Assembly: GCA_016284485.1 (NCBI GenBank)
Contig: JAEEOX010000143.1
Location: 1 to 5,609, forward strand
DNA from: Bacillota bacterium
GTDB taxonomy: Bacteria; Bacillota; Clostridia; Peptostreptococcales; Anaerovoracaceae
Length of the DNA stretch: 5,609 bases
Direction of reading: 5' to 3'
Positions 1 to 4,734 of this stretch are shown here, in pieces. The translations under genes and the position numbers were made by a program. The first letter of the stretch is position 1, and every line of letters begins with the position of its first letter. The notes under the pieces were generated by a model. That model saw only the letters and a list, made by a program, of their open reading frames with translations, had not been told where the DNA came from and made no database searches.

Positions 1-2196
1 CATGTTGGGATCCGGCATGAGGATGGGCAGACCGCCTGTCTGGAGACCCAGGATAGTGACTTTGAAACGCTCCTTGATGTTACATTGGCGGATGGACTTG
101 CCGCAGAAGGGCTCGTCGCCGCGGATCCTGATGGGGCTCACGGCCAGTGCGTTGGCGGTATCCTCGTAGCCCGTCTCCATGAACTCGTGGAGAGTCCTGA
201 AGGGCCTGGGCTGATCTATGCCGTTGAGCATCACGAAGTTTCTGAGATCCTGGTCTTCTCCTACCATGTAGATCTTGCAGCCCTCGGTGATGACTGTGCC
301 GGGCTCCGGGACCAGGATCTGTTTCCTCTTGTCGTTGTCTCTTTTGATCTTGACGGCGTAGACGTTGTAGTGGCTGCCCCAGTCGGTCTCCTTGAGGGTC
401 TTGCCTACGATGCCCATGCGGCTTTCGGCTATGAAGGACATGATGCGGAGCCTGTTGTCCAGCCACTCCTCGTTGCTGCGGCCTCTGGCTTCCTCATTCT
501 TGATGAGCTTCTCGTTGAAGTTCCTGAGGAAGGCTGTCTCCAGGTTAAGGTACCAGGTGGAGATGAAGTCGGTCTTGAAGAAAAGAGGTATGGCCACCAG
601 TATCACCAGGACGAAGATAAGGGGATGGGCCCCGAAGAGGGTCCTCAGCGGTATCATGGCCAGCATGACCACCAGCGCCAGCTTGATGGCCGAAAGGGCT
701 ATGAGAGGAAGCCTGAAGGCGGATCTTTTGAGCCAGAGGGTGGTGAAGGATGTGCTTCGGAAATCTATGAGGGGCCTGAGAAATACTGCGATGACGCCGT
801 AGATCAGGACGCAGGTCACTGCCTTGGCAGGAAGGTCGCCTGTGAGTTCCAGAAGGAAGGGATAGAGGTTTTTCACACCTACAAGGGTTACTACCGCCAT
901 GATCCCGCCGAAGATCAGGAACCGCAGGAAGTAGTTTTTGAGATAGTTCTGCCAGTCCGTGTCCTTCGAAGCATCATCGATGGAGTCGGAGGTCATGCGG
1001 CCCAGCTTATCCCTGAGGCCGGCAGGCAGCCTGCGGTCCAGGAAGCTGTAGACCCGCGGTGCGTTTTTGATGTATATGGGGGTGGTCAGGATGGTGGCCA
1101 CGGAAACTGCTACGGCGATGGGGTAGAGGAAGGAGTCCAGCACGCCCAGGCTCACGCCGAGAGATGCGATGATGAAAGAGAACTCTCCGATCTGTGCGAA
1201 GCTGAAACCGCCTTTCACCGAGTTCTCCAGGGTCTGTCCCGAGATCAGCATGCCCAGGGTGCCGAAGATGGGTTGGCCGATGACGGTCACCAGGAAGATG
1301 ACCAGTATGGGCAGCCAGTACTTCGTGATCATGGAGGGGTCCACCATCATTCCCACGGAAATGAAGAAGATGGCTCCGAACATGTCCTTGATGCCCCGGG
1401 TCAGGTGCTCGATCCTTTCCACGTGGACGGTGCCTGCCAGCAGGGACCCTGCCAGGAAGGCGCCCAGCGCTGTGCTGAAGCCCAGCCAGTTGGCGATGAT
1501 CACCATGCCGAATAATATGCCCAGAGATGTCACGATGAGCATCTCATCGTTCATGTATTTGACGGTCTTGTCCAGGAAGGTGGGGAGCAGGAAGATCCCC
1601 AGGATCAGCCAGAACACCAGATAGAGGATCATCAGGCCCAGGTGACCGGCCACTGCGGCGCCGGAAACATTGCGGGACACTGAGATGGTGGAAAGGATCA
1701 CCATGAAGAAGATGCCTACTATGTCCTCGATGACCAGGGTGGCCATGACGTTTTCTGCGAACTTGCCGCGTATGCCCATCTCGTCGTAGACCTTGAGGAT
1801 GACCATGGTGGAACTCATGGCCAGCATTCCGCCCAGGACCACCGAGTCCATCTCGCTGAAGCCCAGCGCGTTGCCTGCCAGATAGCCCACGATCATCATG
1901 CCGATGACCTCCGAGAGGCAGGTGATGATGGCGGTGGAACCGGTCCGGGCCATTTTGTGCATGTCGAACTCCAGCCCCAGATGGAACATTATGAAGATGA
2001 TCCCTATCTCGGACCAGGTGGATATGCTCTCCGCGTCGGAAATGGTGGAGAACCAGGGAAAATACGGGGATATCAAAAATCCCGCCAGTATGTAGCCCAG
2101 GACCAGCGGCTGCCTGATCTTTTTGAATACGATCGCTATGATCCCTGCCGTCAGCATTATGATGGCAAGGTCTGATATCAGTGCGGGTATGTGCAT
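1..2196 (-). CDS. CPA2/Kef-type cation:proton antiporter with C-terminal RCK_C domains (3' end outside window)
   Basis: The open frame runs from ATG at 2196 to position 1 without a stop, giving 732 residues and an unfinished C-terminus. AAGGAG (2208-2203) lies 6 nt before the ATG. Residues about 8-375 form a Na+/H+-exchanger-type membrane domain. Visible CPA2 hallmarks are QPLVLGYILAG (29-39), FHLGLEF (71-77), AMSSTMVILK (126-135), the acidic pair E157-D158 in VIEDIVG, GFSTALGAFLAGSLLAG (239-255) and FAQIGEFSFI (333-342). About four further hydrophobic segments follow (roughly 422-440, 457-474, 494-516, 524-540). A soluble tail then carries one complete RCK_C/TrkA_C-like domain (about 590-655, GKTLKETDW to IYMVGEDQDL) and the start of a second (about 685-732). 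No NAD-binding RCK_N Rossmann domain lies between the membrane part and the RCK_C domains. Known for the family: exchange of K+ or Na+ for H+ across the inner membrane, with RCK_C domains binding small regulatory ligands. Which cation is moved cannot be told. The fold is very sure, the exact subfamily less so. Confidence 0.93.
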   Translation of the reverse strand, partial: MHIPALISDLAIIMLTAGIIAIVFKKIRQPLVLGYILAGFLISPYFPWFSTISDAESISTWSEIGIIFIMFHLGLEFDMHKMARTGSTAIITCLSEVIGMMIVGYLAGNALGFSEMDSVVLGGMLAMSSTMVILKVYDEMGIRGKFAENVMATLVIEDIVGIFFMVILSTISVSRNVSGAAVAGHLGLMILYLVFWLILGIFLLPTFLDKTVKYMNDEMLIVTSLGILFGMVIIANWLGFSTALGAFLAGSLLAGTVHVERIEHLTRGIKDMFGAIFFISVGMMVDPSMITKYWLPILVIFLVTVIGQPIFGTLGMLISGQTLENSVKGGFSFAQIGEFSFIIASLGVSLGVLDSFLYPIAVAVSVATILTTPIYIKNAPRVYSFLDRRLPAGLRDKLGRMTSDSIDDASKDTDWQNYLKNYFLRFLIFGGIMAVVTLVGVKNLYPFLLELTGDLPAKAVTCVLIYGVIAVFLRPLIDFRSTSFTTLWLKRSAFRLPLIALSAIKLALVVMLAMIPLRTLFGAHPLIFVLVILVAIPLFFKTDFISTWYLNLETAFLRNFNEKLIKNEEARGRSNEEWLDNRLRIMSFIAESRMGIVGKTLKETDWGSHYNVYAVKIKRDNDKRKQILVPEPGTVITEGCKIYMVGEDQDLRNFVMLNGIDQPRPFRTLHEFMETGYEDTANALAVSPIRIRGDEPFCGKSIRQCNIKERFKVTILGLQTGGLPILMPDPNM

Positions 2197-2217
2197 GGTG
2201 ATCTCCTTACATCCCGG

Positions 2218-2247
2218 ATTATATCAAAAAACCCGCAGCCCGCGCAA
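2218..2247 (-). promoter_or_regulatory. Extended -10 promoter of the antiporter gene
   Basis: On the minus strand TGATATAAT (2226-2218) is a perfect extended -10 element. The best -35 candidate is TTGCGC (2247-2242), only 3 of 6 to consensus at 18-bp spacing, so the TGn extension probably carries the promoter. Start of transcription is expected near 2211, leaving a leader of only about 15 nt that contains the AAGGAG ribosome site. The promoter lies directly behind the ybjQ terminator, so the antiporter is probably its own transcription unit. Confidence 0.6.
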
Positions 2248-2267
2248 TGCGCCTGAGGCCGGCGGGC
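2226..2267 (-). other. GC-rich inverted repeats ending in a T6 run, upstream of the antiporter -10
   Basis: GCCCGC (2238-2243) and GCGGGC (2262-2267) are a perfect 6-bp inverted repeat around 18 nt that hold smaller competing hairpins (GCGC-AAT-GCGC at 2242-2252, GCC-TGA-GGC at 2252-2259). An alternative pairing, on the minus strand CCCGC (2266-2262) with GCGGG (2236-2232), ends exactly at a run of six T (2231-2226). This could be a second, weaker terminator behind the ybjQ one. It overlaps the antiporter -35 region, so the DNA may be doing double duty. Its terminator activity is inferred, and the large loop makes it doubtful. Confidence 0.35.
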
Positions 2268-2269
2268 AC

Positions 2270-2304
2270 AAAAAACAAAAGGCGGCAGCCTGCCGGCTGC
2301 CGCC
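2270..2304 (-). terminator. Intrinsic terminator of the merR-ybjQ operon
   Basis: A perfect 10-bp GC-rich stem (GGCGGCAGCC at 2281-2290, GGCTGCCGCC at 2295-2304) encloses a 4-nt loop. Read on the minus strand it is followed at once by TTTTGTTTTTT (2280-2270). It begins 17 bases past the ybjQ stop codon, the expected place for a rho-independent terminator. Confidence 0.93.
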
Positions 2305-2320
2305 CCTCATTCACCTAAGA

Positions 2321-2635
2321 TCAGTCGATGATCTTCACTGCTGTGCCGTAGGCCAGGATCTCTGCTGCGCCCTGCATCACCATGGAGGAGCCGAATCTCA
2401 CTCCGAGGATGGCATCCGCGCCCAGTTCCTCAGCCTCGTCCACCATGCGCTTGGTGGCGATCTGTCTGGCTTCGTTGAGCATCTCGGTGTATCCTACGAT
2501 CTCACCGCCAACCAGAGTTTTCATGCCTGCCATGAAGTCTCTGCCTACATTTTTTGAGTGGACAACAGTTCCCTTTACAAGTCCCAGATATTCGACTTCA
2601 TGTCCCGGAATCCTGTCAATACTTACTAGCTTCAT
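2321..2635 (-). CDS. ybjQ: YbjQ/UPF0145 family protein
   Basis: This is a 104-residue protein, full length for the family (about 100-110 residues). Family signatures are EYLGLVKGTVVHSKNVGRDFMAG (15-37, with the near-invariant GRDF), LVGGEIVGYTEML (41-53), LGADAILGVRF (71-81) and GTAVKI at the C-terminus (97-102). It has no signal peptide, membrane segment or cysteine, so it should be cytosolic. Databases sometimes label the family heavy-metal-binding from structural resemblance; I know of no settled biochemical function, and no obvious metal-ligand cluster is visible here. The start is supported by AAGGAGG (2650-2644), 8 nt upstream. The gene overlaps the 3' end of the MerR gene by 20 bp in a different frame, so its ribosome site lies inside the upstream reading frame and translation is probably coupled. 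A strong terminator follows. Confidence 0.92.
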   Translation of the reverse strand: MKLVSIDRIPGHEVEYLGLVKGTVVHSKNVGRDFMAGMKTLVGGEIVGYTEMLNEARQIATKRMVDEAEELGADAILGVRFGSSMVMQGAAEILAYGTAVKIID

Positions 2636-3257
2636 CGTATTCTCCTCCTTCGATTTCGCGGATCCTCTGGATCAGCGCTATTACTGTACCTACTATTACG
2701 CTAACGGGGATCGCCTCGAGAAATATCAGCATCCCGATGGGGAGCGGATCCACGCTGTGTCCCCACATCATCGCCAGAGCCAGGCCTATCATGAACAGTA
2801 TGAAGACAACTGCCGCGATTATGGCGCCGGTCCTGGTCTTTTTGACATCATATTTCTTGACGTTCATAAAGTGTGCACCCCCTCTTTCAAGTCTTGCCAT
2901 TTCTTCGAGGTATCCTGATGCATTCAGGTCGGAAAGTTCGCCGCCCCCGGCTCTGACCATGGCGCATATGTCCTTGGCATGCTCCAGGTCTGACTGCCTT
3001 TTGCTGAGCACGTCCATCTGGACATTCATGCACTGTGTAAGGTCCAGTTCGCCGTCGGTCACCTTCCGGATGGTCTCGCAGGGGACTTCCAGCTGCCGGA
3101 GCAGCTTGATGCGCAGAAGCTTCTGTACATCGTTCATGGAGTATTCCCTGTATTTGTTCTCCGGGTCACGGTCAGGTTTGATCAGTCCCTGCTCCTCGTA
3201 GAACCGGATGTTTTTCTTGGTGATACCCACCAGTTCTTCGACCTGATTGATCTTCAT
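2616..3257 (-). CDS. MerR-family regulator with two C-terminal transmembrane segments
   Basis: This is a 213-residue protein in three parts. Residues 1-70 are a MerR winged helix-turn-helix: MKINQVEELVGITKKNIRFYEEQGLI is the classic helix pair with the RFYEEQGL signature, followed by NKYREYS, the wing and a second helix pair to about residue 68. Residues about 73-105 form an amphipathic helix expected to make the antiparallel dimer coiled coil. After a linker come two hydrophobic segments (about 143-165 and 172-198) joined by a short loop near GHSVDPLP, which puts both termini in the cytosol. Three scattered cysteines (60, 76, 98) do not form the C-terminal metal loop of CueR, ZntR or MerR, so a soluble metal sensor is unlikely. 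The start at 3257 is chosen because GGGAGG lies 6 nt before it and the MerR fold begins at that Met. A longer frame from TTG at 3329 would start inside the -35 box. Its target is probably its own promoter; the signal is unknown and may be membrane-related. Confidence 0.9.
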   Translation of the reverse strand: MKINQVEELVGITKKNIRFYEEQGLIKPDRDPENKYREYSMNDVQKLLRIKLLRQLEVPCETIRKVTDGELDLTQCMNVQMDVLSKRQSDLEHAKDICAMVRAGGGELSDLNASGYLEEMARLERGGAHFMNVKKYDVKKTRTGAIIAAVVFILFMIGLALAMMWGHSVDPLPIGMLIFLEAIPVSVIVGTVIALIQRIREIEGGEYDEASKY

Positions 3258-3263
3258 TGAACA

Positions 3264-3292
3264 CCTCCCGAAGAGGGCTTTCGCCTCCCTTC
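3264..3292 (-). promoter_or_regulatory. merR leader: 5' stem-loop with GAAA tetraloop, then ribosome site
   Basis: On the minus strand GAAGGGAGGC (3292-3283) pairs with GCCCTCTTC (3278-3270) through nine pairs, one of them G-U, with one bulged A, closing on a GAAA tetraloop (3282-3279). The predicted transcript start near 3292 coincides with the base of the stem. The stem holds one GGGAGG copy; the working ribosome site is the next copy, GGGAGG at 3269-3264, 6 nt before the ATG. The stem could protect the 5' end or tune ribosome access. This is inferred from sequence pairing only. Confidence 0.5.
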
Positions 3293-3298
3293 GATTAC

Positions 3299-3329
3299 AC
3301 TTTAAGGCTTCCACAAGGTGGAAGGTCAA
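3299..3329 (-). promoter_or_regulatory. MerR-type promoter with 19-bp spacer and 17-bp operator dyad
   Basis: On the minus strand the -35 is TTGACC (3329-3324) and the -10 is TAAAGT (3304-3299), separated by exactly 19 bp. Inside sits a perfect inverted repeat, CTTCCAC-N3-GTGGAAG (3308-3324). Overlong 19-20 bp spacers with a central dyad are the mark of promoters that MerR proteins activate by untwisting DNA (known for MerR, CueR, BmrR and SoxR). The downstream gene is itself a MerR protein, so the operon is most likely self-activating. An AT-rich tract just upstream could serve as an UP element. Confidence 0.82.
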
Positions 3330-3333
3330 GAGG

Positions 3334-3356
3334 TTTTTTGAAAATATTTCAAAAAA
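3334..3356. repeat. Perfect AT-rich inverted repeat (10-bp arms, 3-nt centre)
   Basis: TTTTTTGAAA (3334-3343) and TTTCAAAAAA (3347-3356) are exact inverted copies around ATA. The repeat begins 8 bases past the dpaL stop codon and ends 5 bp upstream of the merR -35 box. Its A- and T-tracts fall where RNA polymerase alpha subunits would contact an UP element of the merR promoter. As RNA it could also form an AU-only hairpin at the end of the dpaL message, but no separate U-tract follows, so a classical terminator is not supported. No other dpaL terminator is visible, and read-through into merR is possible. Confidence 0.6.
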
Positions 3357-3363
3357 TTGATTT

Positions 3364-4560
3364 TTACTTTTCCAGATCTGGATTTGTGTACCCTTCAGTG
3401 TTTATGAGATACACCACGGATCTTTCGTCCAGACCCATGTCCTCACGCAGATCCCGGAAGGCGGGGTCAGTGCATATGGTGTACAAAAGACCCGCCGTAA
3501 CCGATCCGGATTCCCCGGACTCCACCGTTCTGTCATCGCCGGAGGGCTCCGCCAGCACCCTGGTACCGGTGACCGACACCTGGTCGGGACAGCTGAAGGC
3601 CCAGCCCGTCGCATCCCTTATGATGGGCCAGGTGATGGTGCAGGGCTCTCCGCAGTTCAGCCCGGCCATGATGGTCACGCCGTTTCCGGTTGCGGCGTGG
3701 GGGAGACCGTCCCCGGCCTTGATGGATTCATAGATGCAGGCGGCCTCATGGGGCTCAGCCACGGCCACCCTGGGCATATGGTCCCCGCAGAGATTTCTCA
3801 GGACGCCCAGCACGCCTCCTGCCATGGCGCCTACTCCCGCCTGGAGCAAAACATGGGTGGGCCTCTCATATCCCAGAGCCTTCATCTGCTCAAAAGATTC
3901 ATACACCATGGTGGAATAGCCCTGGATGATCCAGGATGGAACCACCTCGTAGCCTTCCCAGGATGTGTCCTGGATCAGGAGCCAGCCCTTTTCTTTGGCC
4001 ATGGTCTCCGCATATCTCACCGAGTCATCGTAGCCCAGTTCCAGTATCCTGACCTCGGCGTTTCCCGCATCCCGTATGGCCTGGGCGCGGACCTCCAGAG
4101 AACCTGCAGGCATGTAGACGTGGGCTCTGCAGCCCAGCATGCCGGCGGCCCAGGATACGCCTTTGCCGTGGTTGCCGTCGGTGGCGGTGACCAGATCAAG
4201 ACTGCCTATGGCCTCCATGAGGAGGGGGTCTTTTCTGAGATCCTCGATGGTGAGGGCGGTAAAGTCCAGACCGAAACGATCGCAGACCGCCCTGAACACG
4301 GCGTATACTCCGCCCAGTCCCTTGAAAGCCCTGAGACCGAATCTGTCCGACTCATCCTTGATCAGGACGGACCTGAGACCAAGGCGGGAGGCCAGAGACT
4401 TCAGTTCCACCAGAGGAGTGGCTTGATAACCGAGAAGGGTGCGGTGAAGATGCCTGACGGGCTCTGTCTCCTCAGGGGAGAGGAAGAGGGGGATCTCGCC
4501 GGTAGGATCCGGGTGATTCTCTACGAAACGGATGTTTTTTATCTCTTTTTCTTCCAGCAT
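3364..4560 (-). CDS. dpaL: Diaminopropionate ammonia-lyase (PLP-dependent, EC 4.3.1.15)
   Basis: This is a 398-residue fold-type II PLP enzyme, the length I recall for E. coli YgeX/DpaL. Known reaction: alpha,beta-elimination of D- or L-2,3-diaminopropionate to pyruvate and two ammonia, in the cytosol. The PLP lysine is K80 in DESDRFGLRAFKGLGG. TATDGNHGKG (125-134) supplies D128 and QDTSWEGY (197-204) supplies D198, the likely counterparts of catalytic D120 and D189 of the E. coli enzyme. The glycine-rich phosphate loop is QAGVGAMAGGVLG (240-252). C275 and C303 sit where the E. coli enzyme has a disulfide pair, as far as I recall. The ATG at 4560 is chosen because of this length. An in-frame extension to 4743 would run through the promoter and leader and has no family homology. 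The ribosome site is weak (AAAGAA, 4572-4567, 6 nt before ATG). The usual enterobacterial partners (ygeW, ygeY) are absent here. A role in nitrogen or carbon salvage is likely. Confidence 0.95.
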   Translation of the reverse strand: MLEEKEIKNIRFVENHPDPTGEIPLFLSPEETEPVRHLHRTLLGYQATPLVELKSLASRLGLRSVLIKDESDRFGLRAFKGLGGVYAVFRAVCDRFGLDFTALTIEDLRKDPLLMEAIGSLDLVTATDGNHGKGVSWAAGMLGCRAHVYMPAGSLEVRAQAIRDAGNAEVRILELGYDDSVRYAETMAKEKGWLLIQDTSWEGYEVVPSWIIQGYSTMVYESFEQMKALGYERPTHVLLQAGVGAMAGGVLGVLRNLCGDHMPRVAVAEPHEAACIYESIKAGDGLPHAATGNGVTIMAGLNCGEPCTITWPIIRDATGWAFSCPDQVSVTGTRVLAEPSGDDRTVESGESGSVTAGLLYTICTDPAFRDLREDMGLDERSVVYLINTEGYTNPDLEK

Positions 4561-4580
4561 GTCTGATTCTTTACATTTTT

Positions 4581-4594
4581 CCCGCCAAAGCGGG
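4581..4594 (-). promoter_or_regulatory. Short hairpin in the dpaL leader
   Basis: CCCGC (4581-4585) and GCGGG (4590-4594) form a perfect 5-bp stem with a 4-nt loop, lying between the predicted dpaL transcript start (near 4608) and the ATG. On the minus strand it is followed by an A-run, not a T-run, so it is not a terminator for dpaL. It may affect message stability or ribosome access. Functional meaning is inferred. Confidence 0.45.
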
Positions 4595-4614
4595 TCCGCA
4601 CATATTACAATTTC

Positions 4615-4644
4615 ATTATACACTAATTCGCAAAAACAGTACAA
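4615..4644 (-). promoter_or_regulatory. Promoter of dpaL
   Basis: On the minus strand a perfect TATAAT (4620-4615) lies 18 bp from TTGTAC (4644-4639), a weak -35 (TTG conserved only). Start of transcription is expected near 4608, giving a leader of about 48 nt. The perfect -10 in an AT-rich setting makes the assignment reasonable; the poor -35 suggests an activator may help. Confidence 0.62.
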
Positions 4645-4654
4645 CGACTGCTGT
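4636..4654. promoter_or_regulatory. Possible shared operator dyad between divergent promoters
   Basis: CAGT (4637-4640) and ACTG (4647-4650) form an inverted repeat with a 6-bp centre, and ACAG (4636-4639) with CTGT (4651-4654) form a second, overlapping dyad. The stretch covers the dpaL -35 box and abuts the -35 region of the divergent transporter promoter, where one bound regulator could control both. The arms are short, so chance is a real alternative. Confidence 0.3.
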
Positions 4655-4672
4655 GTAATCCCTGCCCGGATA

Positions 4673-4681
4673 TGATATAAT
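4673..4681 (+). promoter_or_regulatory. Extended -10 promoter of the EamA transporter gene
   Basis: TGATATAAT is a perfect extended -10, identical over nine bases to the one in front of the antiporter gene. No good -35 is present at 16-18 bp spacing (the region around 4651-4658 reads like CTGTGTAA). Start of transcription is expected near 4688, leaving a leader of about 47 nt. Confidence 0.62.
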
Positions 4682-4686
4682 ATGAG

Positions 4687-4713
4687 GTCGGCAGATGTTT
4701 TGCGCCTGCCGGC
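4687..4713 (+). promoter_or_regulatory. Stem-loop at the 5' end of the EamA transporter leader
   Basis: GTCGGCAG (4687-4694) pairs with CTGCCGGC (4706-4713) through eight pairs including one G-U, around an 11-nt loop. The stem starts at about the predicted transcript start and ends 21 nt before the ATG, leaving the ribosome site single-stranded. A 5' stabilising hairpin is the simplest reading. No known riboswitch fold is recognisable in so short a leader. Confidence 0.5.
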
Positions 4714-4734
4714 AAAGATCAGATAGGTAAAGAC

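Noticed and set aside
85..1515. A 476-codon open frame on the plus strand
   Set aside because: It lies wholly opposite the antiporter gene, whose minus-strand frame shows clear CPA2 and RCK_C motifs. The plus-strand product is low-complexity, rich in Asp, Glu, Gly and His, without recognisable domains; it is a by-product of GC-biased codon use.
3258..3329. A 24-codon N-terminal extension of the MerR protein from TTG at 3329
   Set aside because: The TTG is part of the -35 box TTGACC, and the extension would be translated through the promoter and operator. The MerR fold begins at the Met at 3257, which has a good ribosome site.
3371..3382. A 12-bp palindrome TCCAGATCTGGA at the end of dpaL
   Set aside because: It falls within the last codons of dpaL, has no T-run after it and no loop, and is short enough to be chance. 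I do not call it a terminator or operator.
3697..4566. A 289-codon open frame on the plus strand
   Set aside because: It is the complement of dpaL, which has all its catalytic motifs in the minus frame. The plus-strand product has no family signature.
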